Positions 16,665-23,869 of a DNA stretch of 64,000 nucleotides are shown in pieces. Position 1 is the stretch's first letter, and each line of letters begins with the position of its first letter. The notes below the pieces were generated by a model that was given only the letters and a program-made list of their open reading frames with translations, did no database searches and was not told the origin of the DNA. The stretch is from FEN-1139 sp038207155 (lineage in GTDB: Bacteria > Myxococcota_A > Polyangia > Polyangiales > Polyangiaceae), in contig JBBRAB010000010.1 of assembly GCA_038207155.1 (NCBI GenBank), forward strand, positions 70,915 to 134,914, in the 5' to 3' direction. The translations under genes were made by a program, and so were the position numbers.

Positions 16665-19133
16665 GTGAGCGCCGCTCCGAAGCGCCGGGCATCCGCGATG
16701 CGCGACTGGTCGAATCCGTCGCTCAGCGTCCGCTTGCTGCTGACCTTCAGCCTCTTGGTGATCCTGGTGCTAGGCGCAGCTCAGTGGTTGCTCCGTGAGG
16801 GTCTGCCCGGAACTCGGTTCGTCGGGGTGCGTCGGACGCTGGAACGGCAGGCTGTGGAGCGTGTCGATCGAATCGCGGCGCGCAAATCAGCGCAGTTGGT
16901 AGCACTGCTCCGCGCCGAGGGTTTGTCGCTGACTCGACTCGCGCGAGACACTTCGCTGCAGCAGCTTTCGGTGAGTCAAGCCAGCGACGAGCGGCAGCAC
17001 GCGCTTGACCAACTCGTCAGGGTTTGGGCTCGCGATGATGCTCCTTTCGACAGGCTCGTGCTGCTGGACCGCCTCGAGCGCCGCGTTGTCAGCAGCTCGA
17101 GCGGGCCGACGTCTGTCGCCGACACCGCCGCTACTCTGCTCATGGGTCCGGCCCCCACTGGATGCTGGTTTGTTGCCGGCGCGACTACGGTCGAGGGGGT
17201 CCGGCTCTGGTGCTCCGAGGAGGTGCCGTCCGGTACCCCTGGCGCTCGCTTCTTAGTAGCCGCGTCGGCTTCGCTGCCCCAACTCGAGGCTTACCTCACC
17301 CATCCGAGTCAGTGGCTCGGACATGGCGCTGCGGTGGAGTTATTGAGCGTCCCCGGCGGGCTCCGTCGCGCGGCGGTCATGCCCGACCGCATCGTCGTGA
17401 ATACGGCCGCAACCGGTCCACGCGGGGTGGCTCTGCGCACCTTGAATCGTGAGCAAGACAGCTGGATGCTACGAGCCAGCTTGTCTCGCGCTGAGATGCT
17501 GCCCGTCCTAACGGCACTCGATCGCTGGACCTTTGGGCTCGATGTCATGGCGCTCGGCATCGCGCTGCTGGCGACCGCGTTGCTCGCGCGTCGGTTGGCA
17601 CTCCCACTGGTGCGGCTACGAGCCGCCGCCGACGCCTTCGCGGGTGGTGACTTGGCGGTGCGCAGCGGCGTGAGCGGTGGTGGTGAGGTCGGCTCGCTCG
17701 GACGCGCCTTTGACGCCATGGCGGAACGCCTTGAGTCTCAGGTAGTGGAAATCGCGGTCGCCCAGCGCGAGTTGTCGATGATGGCCAAGACGGATCGCCT
17801 GACGGGGGTCGGTAATCGACGTTACTTTGACGACAATCTCGAGCATGAGTTTGCGCTGGCGTCTCGGTACAACATTCCCGTTTCCGTGCTGCTCTGTGAC
17901 GTCGACCATTTCAAGAAGATCAACGACGTCCACGGGCATCCTGTGGGCGATGAAGTGCTGGTTGGCATCGCGGAGCGAATCCGTCAGCGGGTGCGGGACA
18001 CGGATTCTCTGGCGCGCTGGGGCGGAGAGGAGTTTGCCGTCCTCGCTCCCTGCACGTCGGCGGTCGGCGCTGCCTCGCTGGCCGAGCAGCTGCGCAGCGC
18101 CGTTGAAGGCGAGGACTTCCCCGGGGTGGGGCGAGTCACTATCAGCATCGGAGTGGCCGAGCTGCGCCTGCCCGAGACGACCGCCGATTGGCTCGATCGC
18201 GTCGACGAACTGCTCTATTTGGCCAAATCCCGCGGGCGCAACCGTGTTCAGTGTGAACCCGACAGCAGCGCTCACAACCAGACCTTTGCACTCGAGTTCA
18301 ACGCGCGTTTCCTGACGGGCGATCACGACACCGACTGCGAGCACGAGGAGCTCTTCGTGTTGGCGCGAGCGATGCTCGATGCCGCATCCCAGCCCGAGCC
18401 GACGCTTGCCCGCACCAACGGTGGCTTCTGGGATGAAGACCCCCCCACTGTGATCGCTACGCCGAAAGGCGGAAAATTCACCTACATCGGCGGCCAGTTG
18501 ATGGGGGACAACCATCCCCGCTCGCGGCGCGTTCAGCACTTACTCGAGTGCACCGATCGGCTGCTTTCCCATCTCCGCCTACACTTCCAAGCCGAAGAGG
18601 CTCGACTGGCCAAGGCAGGCTTTTCTGGGATCGAGCGACATGCCAAGGATCATTTGTCGCTGCTTGAGGCGCTCGGGCACCTGCGCGAGCAGGCGCTTGA
18701 CGGGTCACTGGAGATGGAGCGCCTTGTCGACTTCGTCGTGCGAAAGCTCGCCATCGGGCATCTCGTGCACGGCGATATTCCTGCGTTCGCCGCCATCTTC
18801 TCGCGGCGTTCGTCGGTGCCGCCGTCCACGAGCCTGGCGCAAATCCTGTCGCAGCGCGCCGACGTGGTCGGCGATGACGCCACAGGGGTTTGGGGAGGTT
18901 CGCCTCCGTACATGACTCCACTTGGGGGAATGCCCGCGGCACCGCCCTCGCTTCGCGTCGGCGCACACACCGTGCGTCCTCCGAGGAATTCCGGGACGCT
19001 ACGCGCCGCTGAGGCGCGGGCTTCGAGCGAGTTCGTCGCGGCCGAGCGCGCGCCGGAAGGGGAGTCCGGCGTGCTGCCCAAGTCTGAGACCGAGGACGTC
19101 GTTCCCCGGCGGCGCGCAGAAGAACCTCGCTAG
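16665..19133 (+). CDS. membrane diguanylate cyclase with C-terminal hemerythrin domain
   Basis: Makes the second messenger c-di-GMP from GTP. Order in the 822 residues: TM1 (about 22-44), a periplasmic sensor region of about 240 residues, TM2 (about 290-312), HAMP (LALPLVRLRAAADAFAGGDL), GGDEF domain (about 375-530), then a bacteriohemerythrin-like domain (about 545-700) and a polar tail. The active site is GGEEF (about 453-457), and the inhibitory I-site RDTD lies five residues before it, so product inhibition is expected. The hemerythrin part shows the His/Glu pattern for a di-iron site: TGDHDTDCEHEELF, HLRLHFQAEEARL, IERHAKDHLSLL and HLVHGDIPAFA. It has a loop of about 60 residues between helices A and B. 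It probably links c-di-GMP to oxygen, NO or redox state. Confidence 0.9.
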   Translation: MSAAPKRRASAMRDWSNPSLSVRLLLTFSLLVILVLGAAQWLLREGLPGTRFVGVRRTLERQAVERVDRIAARKSAQLVALLRAEGLSLTRLARDTSLQQLSVSQASDERQHALDQLVRVWARDDAPFDRLVLLDRLERRVVSSSSGPTSVADTAATLLMGPAPTGCWFVAGATTVEGVRLWCSEEVPSGTPGARFLVAASASLPQLEAYLTHPSQWLGHGAAVELLSVPGGLRRAAVMPDRIVVNTAATGPRGVALRTLNREQDSWMLRASLSRAEMLPVLTALDRWTFGLDVMALGIALLATALLARRLALPLVRLRAAADAFAGGDLAVRSGVSGGGEVGSLGRAFDAMAERLESQVVEIAVAQRELSMMAKTDRLTGVGNRRYFDDNLEHEFALASRYNIPVSVLLCDVDHFKKINDVHGHPVGDEVLVGIAERIRQRVRDTDSLARWGGEEFAVLAPCTSAVGAASLAEQLRSAVEGEDFPGVGRVTISIGVAELRLPETTADWLDRVDELLYLAKSRGRNRVQCEPDSSAHNQTFALEFNARFLTGDHDTDCEHEELFVLARAMLDAASQPEPTLARTNGGFWDEDPPTVIATPKGGKFTYIGGQLMGDNHPRSRRVQHLLECTDRLLSHLRLHFQAEEARLAKAGFSGIERHAKDHLSLLEALGHLREQALDGSLEMERLVDFVVRKLAIGHLVHGDIPAFAAIFSRRSSVPPSTSLAQILSQRADVVGDDATGVWGGSPPYMTPLGGMPAAPPSLRVGAHTVRPPRNSGTLRAAEARASSEFVAAERAPEGESGVLPKSETEDVVPRRRAEEPR

Positions 19134-19169
19134 TTTCGCGCCGCTCCGACTGCGACCGAGTGACGGCGC

Positions 19170-19820
19170 TCAGCGCAGCGAAGGATGACCGTTGGCGACC
19201 TCGTCCGCAGCCTCAGCGTACCAACGCTGGACGCTCGGACGCGCGAGCACGGCTGCGCAGTAGGCCTGCGTCTCCGCGTTGACCGGCACCCCGTAAGTCT
19301 TGAGTCGGGTGACGAACGGCGCGTACATCGCGTCGGCGATGCCGAAATCACCGAACAGGAACGGCCCGGCAGCACCGAACTCGCCGCGGCAGTCGTGCAC
19401 GATCGACTCGAAGCGCGCGAGCCCCGCTTTGGCGCCGTCCGACAGCTCCGGACAGGGCAGGCTTGCCCCGAGAGCCATGCCGAGTTCTTCTCGGACCTCC
19501 ACGAAACCGGCGTGCATTTCGTGGGACACGGCGCGCGCGACCGCGCGAGCCGCGAGCTCTGTTGGCCAGAGCTGCCGCTCGGGATGAAGCTCCGCCAGAT
19601 ACTCGGCGATCGCGAGGGATTCCCAGACACGCAGCTGACCGTGGCAAAGCAGAGGCACCTTGGCGTTCGGGGACAGCTCGCGCGCTCGCGCTTTGGTGTC
19701 GGGTTGGCGCAGCGGCAGCCAACCTTCACGGAAGGTCAGGCCCAGCTCAACCATCACGAGCCAGGGTCGCATTGACCAGGAGGACCAATTCTTATTCCCG
19801 ATGACGAGCTCGAAGTCCAT
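19170..19820 (-). CDS. glutathione S-transferase family protein
   Basis: Cytosolic protein of 216 residues. The N-terminal thioredoxin-like domain begins ELVIGNKNWSSWSMRPWL, where the Ser cluster supplies the usual catalytic residue. It carries the glutathione-contact motifs AKVPLLC and VWESLAIAEYLAE. The C-terminal helical domain has the N-capping/hydrophobic staple region FLFGDFGIADAMYAPF. These features place it with bacterial GSTs of the zeta/omega-like, Ser-type class. Substrate unknown. Start at the ATG at 19820; single gene. Confidence 0.9.
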   Translation of the reverse strand: MDFELVIGNKNWSSWSMRPWLVMVELGLTFREGWLPLRQPDTKARARELSPNAKVPLLCHGQLRVWESLAIAEYLAELHPERQLWPTELAARAVARAVSHEMHAGFVEVREELGMALGASLPCPELSDGAKAGLARFESIVHDCRGEFGAAGPFLFGDFGIADAMYAPFVTRLKTYGVPVNAETQAYCAAVLARPSVQRWYAEAADEVANGHPSLR

Positions 19821-19929
19821 GGCACCCGAGGCTAACGCCGGCTTGCTCAGTCGTCGAGTGGTCCGCAGCCCTCAGGCGCCCGACGCGCTTGCTTGCGTGG
19901 CGCGGGCGAGGCCATCCCCCGCCGACGGT

Positions 19930-20268
19930 TCACAGCAAACAGCGCTCGAACTCGTCCACCGTCAGCGCGTGCATGGCGCAGTCAAACTCGCGGCGACTCA
20001 CCTCGCTTGGACACCTGGCAAACTCACGGTCGTGCAAGGCTTTTTCTCGCGCCTGATGTTCGAGTTTTAGCCGCTCAAGCGACGACAGCTCTTTGCGATC
20101 CGAGCTCGCGAGCAGGCCCGTGTAGCGCTCGAGCATGGTGAGGCATTCTGTCTGCGAGAGGCGTTTACCGCACGAGGTCAGCAGTCCGAGCAGTAGCGCG
20201 GCAGCGACGACGTTTTGGACCAGGCGCACTGCCGGGTGCCGGCGAGCGGAGTTGCTCAGTCGAAGCAT
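19930..20268 (-). CDS. small Cys-rich lipoprotein (112 aa)
   Basis: Not a known family. The ATG at 20268 gives a lipoprotein signal ending LLTSC; a longer open frame reads back into noncoding sequence and lacks it. The mature part has four cysteines besides the lipid one, spaced as SQTECL, FARCPSE, FDCAMH and FERCLL, suggesting two disulfides. Its start lies 13 bases inside the upstream lipoprotein gene. The two products share a pattern (Thr/Ser-Glu-Cys near the start, paired cysteines near the end with E-x-x-C spacing), so they may be diverged tandem duplicates. Confidence 0.75.
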   Translation of the reverse strand: MLRLSNSARRHPAVRLVQNVVAAALLLGLLTSCGKRLSQTECLTMLERYTGLLASSDRKELSSLERLKLEHQAREKALHDREFARCPSEVSRREFDCAMHALTVDEFERCLL

Positions 20269-20558
20269 CGTTCGCGGATCTCCGTGGCCGTCTTGGCGCT
20301 GCGGACACAGGTCATCGCTCCGTTGGTCAAGCGCTTGCCGACGCACGAGCGCTTCATGGTGTCCTTGACGCGCGCCTGCACCGTCGCGAGCTGGGCCGCA
20401 TTCACCGCCTGAGGGGTCTTTGACCCCGCGGTAAACTCGAGGGTCGCAACTCGGGTAGCGATCTCCTCGCACTCGCTGACGGTCGCTGGGCGGCCGCAAC
20501 CGACGAGGAGAAGGAAAGGGAGGGCGGCTATGGCGACGCGCATCTTGCTCGGGAACAT
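20256..20558 (-). CDS. small Cys-containing lipoprotein (100 aa)
   Basis: Predicted lipoprotein with lipobox LLVGC. The start could be the ATG at 20558 or 20543; either gives a working signal peptide with basic residues before the hydrophobic stretch. The mature part has four further cysteines (VSECEEI, RSCVGK, MTCVRS, ERCFD). It overlaps the next lipoprotein gene by 13 bases, so both are one transcription unit. The cysteine layout resembles that neighbour. It is divergent from the TPR gene at 20671, with a short shared promoter region of about 110 bases. Confidence 0.75.
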   Translation of the reverse strand: MFPSKMRVAIAALPFLLLVGCGRPATVSECEEIATRVATLEFTAGSKTPQAVNAAQLATVQARVKDTMKRSCVGKRLTNGAMTCVRSAKTATEIRERCFD

Positions 20559-20670
20559 GACTCGGGCGCCCTCGGAGGTAAAGGGCTCCAACCGTGCAGG
20601 TCAATGGGCCAGTGCTTGCGGTGACCGGTTTCTGGACCCGCGTTCAGGGGACGGCTACGATCTGCTGCAA

Positions 20671-21432
20671 ATGTCGCGGAGTCGAGAGGCGCCTGTCCGG
20701 CCGATGGCCCCTGAGGACCTTCTACAGAAGGCGACCCTCGCCAAGACGGCGGGGATGCGTGCGAAGTATGCGCGACGTGGCCTGGCACAAGGGTCGGACC
20801 TCGATCCGGGGACCCAGTCCATGCTGCTGCGGCAGCTCTACCTGTCGCTGATGGAGCGGCGCTGTTTTGACGAAGCCCGAGAGGTCGCGCTTGAGGCGCT
20901 GGCCAGTTCGGAGCTCGTCGACGTCGCGCACCAAGATGTGGCCAGAGCGTGTCTCGGACAAAAGCAGCCTGAGGCCGCGCTTCGGCACCTGCGGTTGGCA
21001 GGTCGCTTCGCCCCGGGCTCTCGCCTCGCGTTTCACGCGTGGACTCGCGGGACGGTCGCCTTTTTGGCCGGTCACTGCGACGAGGCGGAGCTGGCTCTCG
21101 AGCGGGCGGTGCGCTGGGGGACCCGCGATAAGCCGCTGTATCGCGCCCAGCTCGCCCTCATTCAGCTCGAGTCCGGGCGAGACACCGAGGATCTGGAGGC
21201 ACTGCGCTACGATCTCGAGGGGGCTCCCTGCGGCCAGGGCTACGGTCAATACGTGCTCGGTGAGCTCGCGTATCGACTCGGCGATTACGATGCTGCCCTG
21301 GCCTCGCTCAGCGGGTTTGTCGCCCGCACCACCTCGGGGCGGGTGGCCCTCGCGGTCGCGCTGCGTGGAGAGGTCACCCGGGCGCGTCGCCTGATCGCTG
21401 AGCTCAGGCGGCGCAAACGCCGCACGCCTTAG
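20671..21432 (+). CDS. TPR-type repeat protein
   Basis: Cytosolic helical protein of 253 residues with tetratricopeptide-like repeats, for example SLMERRCFDEAREVALEALA, CLGQKQPEAALRHLRLAGRF, AFLAGHCDEAELALERAVRW and ELAYRLGDYDAALASLSGF. TPR domains act as protein-binding scaffolds. There is no signal peptide from the chosen ATG at 20671; upstream in-frame starts run through sequence with no coding character. Partner and function unknown. The DsbD-like gene follows 75 bases later on the same strand. Confidence 0.75.
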   Translation: MSRSREAPVRPMAPEDLLQKATLAKTAGMRAKYARRGLAQGSDLDPGTQSMLLRQLYLSLMERRCFDEAREVALEALASSELVDVAHQDVARACLGQKQPEAALRHLRLAGRFAPGSRLAFHAWTRGTVAFLAGHCDEAELALERAVRWGTRDKPLYRAQLALIQLESGRDTEDLEALRYDLEGAPCGQGYGQYVLGELAYRLGDYDAALASLSGFVARTTSGRVALAVALRGEVTRARRLIAELRRRKRRTP

Positions 21433-21507
21433 CGTCGTCTGACCCGCGCTTGTCTCAGGACCGCTCCAATTTGGCACTGGCGCGTCGCTCGGGGTAGGAA
21501 TCGCTGC

Positions 21508-22824
21508 GTGAGTCACAGACGCATACTCTCGCGTGGGCTGCTGGTGCTCTTGACGGTCGGACTGGTCGGACTCTTCCCGTCACTGGCGCTGGCCTCAAGC
21601 GACGATGCCTTCAGTCGGGCTCTGTCCCACGGACCCATCGCGGCTGCCCTGGCTGCCTTCCTCGGAGGGTTTCTGGTCAGCTTGACCCCTTGCGTCTATC
21701 CGATGGTCGCGGTCACTGTCAGCGTCTTCGGAGCGCGCCAGGCGCGAACTCGCTTCGAGGGGATCGGTCTGTCGGCAGCGTTCGTCGCGGGTATGGTGGC
21801 GATGTTCGTGCCTCTTGGGGTTGCAGCGGCCCTCGGCGGCAACATCTTCGGGAGCGTGCTCCAGAATTCCTGGGTGCTTGCCGGGATGAGTGCCCTGTTT
21901 GCCTTGATGGCCGCGTCGATGTTCGGGGCCTTTGAACTAGCGCTCCCCTCGGGGCTGACCAATCGCCTCGCGACCGTGGGTGGCTTTGGCTACAAGGGCG
22001 CGTTCGCGCTCGGGCTCGTCAGCGCGCTCGTGGCCTCGCCCTGCACGGGGCCGGTTCTCACGGGGATCCTGACCTGGATCGCCCGCACGCGTGACGGCGT
22101 GCTCGGGGCTGCAGCGATGGCTGCCTTTGCGCTCGGGCTTGGAGTTCCCTTCTTTCTGGTTGGCGCCTTCGCGTTGCAGCTCCCAAAGAGCGGGCGCTGG
22201 ATGATGCACATCAAGTCGTTTTTCGGACTCGTCTTGCTCGGCATCGCCCTGCACTTTCTCGGGATTGGCTTTCCTGCCCTGCCGCACCTCGTGCCAAACG
22301 AATCGCGCGTGCTGCTGCTCGGCTCGGGACTCCTGGTGCTCGGGCTTGGGCTTGGGGCTGTGCAGGTTGATTTTGCCAGTGCGTCGCGAGCACGTCAGTT
22401 CGGAAAATCGGTGGCGATCGTCGCTGTCGTGCTCGGGGGCTGGCTCGTGTCCGTGCAGTGGCTGCGACCGAAAGGCGAGCTGCATTTCTTGCACGAGCCG
22501 TTCGACGTGGTCGCGCAACGCGCACGCCGTGAGGCGCGACCGCTGGTGGTCGATTTTGGCGCCGAATGGTGCGGAGCCTGCAAGAAATTGGAACAGACCA
22601 CCTTCGCGGATCCGCTGGTGCGCGAGGCCGCAGCGCGCTTTCTCGCGGTCAAGGTGGACGCCACGGACGACACGGATCTCGCTGTTGCCAGCACGCTTAA
22701 GCGACTGCACGTGGCCGGACTTCCGACGGTGATCCTGTTTGACGCCCAGGGCAGAGAAGTGCAGCGCTTTACGGACTATGTCGAACCCGCCGCGTTCGCG
22801 GCTGCGCTGCGCAGCGTGCCTTAG
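21508..22824 (+). CDS. DsbD/ScsB-like thiol:disulfide interchange protein without the N-terminal domain
   Basis: Carries electrons from cytosolic thioredoxin across the inner membrane to periplasmic thiol proteins. The 438 residues hold a signal/first helix, an eight-helix CcdA/DsbD-beta core with the paired cysteines SLTPCVYPMV (Cys62) and ASPCTGPVLTG, then a C-terminal thioredoxin domain with EWCGACKKLE (about Cys355/Cys358) and the cis-Pro loop VAGLPTVILF. Classical DsbD has a further N-terminal immunoglobulin-like alpha domain, which is absent here. The start is the GTG at 21508, the only one that leaves the leader helix intact. A hairpin follows the stop. Confidence 0.92.
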   Translation: MSHRRILSRGLLVLLTVGLVGLFPSLALASSDDAFSRALSHGPIAAALAAFLGGFLVSLTPCVYPMVAVTVSVFGARQARTRFEGIGLSAAFVAGMVAMFVPLGVAAALGGNIFGSVLQNSWVLAGMSALFALMAASMFGAFELALPSGLTNRLATVGGFGYKGAFALGLVSALVASPCTGPVLTGILTWIARTRDGVLGAAAMAAFALGLGVPFFLVGAFALQLPKSGRWMMHIKSFFGLVLLGIALHFLGIGFPALPHLVPNESRVLLLGSGLLVLGLGLGAVQVDFASASRARQFGKSVAIVAVVLGGWLVSVQWLRPKGELHFLHEPFDVVAQRARREARPLVVDFGAEWCGACKKLEQTTFADPLVREAAARFLAVKVDATDDTDLAVASTLKRLHVAGLPTVILFDAQGREVQRFTDYVEPAAFAAALRSVP

Positions 22825-22849
22825 TCACGCCGCACCAACCCACAATCTT

Positions 22850-22894
22850 CAAGCGAGCCAGGCTCGCTGTTTACCAAGCGAACTAGGCTCGCTG
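22850..22894. repeat. tandem imperfect 20-base repeat, 25-base period
   Basis: CAAGCGAGCCAGGCTCGCTG (22850-22869) and CAAGCGAACTAGGCTCGCTG (22875-22894) match at 18 of 20 positions. The second copy loses most of the hairpin. Confidence 0.6.
22852..22872 (+). terminator. possible terminator after the DsbD-like gene
   Basis: AGCGAGCC and GGCTCGCT form an 8-bp complement around one A (in practice a 6-bp stem with CCAGG loop), followed by GTTT. It lies 28 bases after the stop. Confidence 0.45.
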
Positions 22895-22928
22895 CGCACC
22901 GCGCTAGCTGCCGGGAACCGCGGGGGCG

Positions 22929-23010
22929 CATGCGGTTGCTTTGATGGCGCGGCGACGGATGCTGAGAGCCGCGACTGCTCATGCGGTTGCTTTGACGGTG
23001 CTGCGACGGA
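22929..23010. repeat. 31-base direct repeat, 51-base period
   Basis: Copies at 22929-22959 and 22980-23010 begin CATGCGGTTGCTTTGA and end GCGACGGA, differing at three positions. They lie between the convergent DsbD-like and lipoprotein genes, the second ending 16 bases before the lipoprotein stop. Confidence 0.6.
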
Positions 23011-23026
23011 GCGAGGTCATCCGTTT

Positions 23027-23869
23027 TCAGGGTTCAAAATCGCTGGACGGGGCGGCGCTCGCAGGCTTCGGCTTGGCTGCGGGTCTGGCCGGGCCTCCGC
23101 GCGCCGGGGCGGGTCGTGGCGGCAGCGCGCGCGCCGGCTCGCTGGTGACGAGCGGCGGTGTCGGGCTGGTCGAGAGTTGAGGATGAGTGGTAAGCGCGGT
23201 GGCCAGCCGTGAAGCGAAGCGCTTGCTCTCTTCAGCGAGGGTGGCTGCGCGCGACGCCAGCAACGGGAGCACGCGTTTGGTATCGTCCAGATTGCGACGG
23301 ACGCTCTCGAGGTGCGCAGGCTGGTTGACGAAGGTGCCCTCAACGAGCGGCTCGAGCGCCATCGCGCGGGAGTTGAGCAGCTCCACGCTGCTGCGCGCGC
23401 GACGCAGGCGAGCCATCAGCGCGAGTTCCCCGCGCGTGGCCAGCGTGACCGCCTCAACCGTCTTGCGACCGGCGTCGTCGAGCGTTCCAACGACGCGCGT
23501 CTGGGCCGAGGTATCCGCCGGATCGACCGCGTCCCAGCCTTCGATCTCGAGGCGCAGCTGCAGGCCTTTGTCTTTGAGTTCCAAGCTGCGCGTGGCGACT
23601 CGCTCAGCGAGCAGCCCGGGGGTGGTACCGTCGGTGACTCCGAGCGAGCTGGCCAGAGTGACGCGCAGTTGACGCTCGTCCGCCGGCGCTGCAGCCAGCA
23701 GCAGTTGCAGGTCGAACAGCTCGGAGAAGAATGCGTCGAACGAAGCTTCCTGCGCCACGAAACGCAGCCCGGCCGCCACCTGGGTTGGGCGTTGCGCTTG
23801 GCGATTGCAGGCCGGCGCGAGCGCCAAGAGCGCGGTGGCGAGCAGCGATGCGTGCAGTAGGCGTTTCAT
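23027..23869 (-). CDS. lipoprotein with helical/coiled-coil body
   Basis: Unrecognised family, 280 residues. The ATG at 23869 gives a signal with lipobox LAPAC. The body is rich in Leu, Glu, Arg and Ala with long helical stretches (FFSELFDLQLLLAAAPADER, LMARLRRARSSVELLNSRA, LASRAATLAEESKRFASRL). The C-terminus is Pro/Ala-rich and disordered. The start overlaps the stop of the GYF_2 gene as ATGA, so the two form a coupled pair and probably act together at the envelope. Note the frame at 23896 would add nine residues and break the signal peptide. Confidence 0.78.
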   Translation of the reverse strand: MKRLLHASLLATALLALAPACNRQAQRPTQVAAGLRFVAQEASFDAFFSELFDLQLLLAAAPADERQLRVTLASSLGVTDGTTPGLLAERVATRSLELKDKGLQLRLEIEGWDAVDPADTSAQTRVVGTLDDAGRKTVEAVTLATRGELALMARLRRARSSVELLNSRAMALEPLVEGTFVNQPAHLESVRRNLDDTKRVLPLLASRAATLAEESKRFASRLATALTTHPQLSTSPTPPLVTSEPARALPPRPAPARGGPARPAAKPKPASAAPSSDFEP

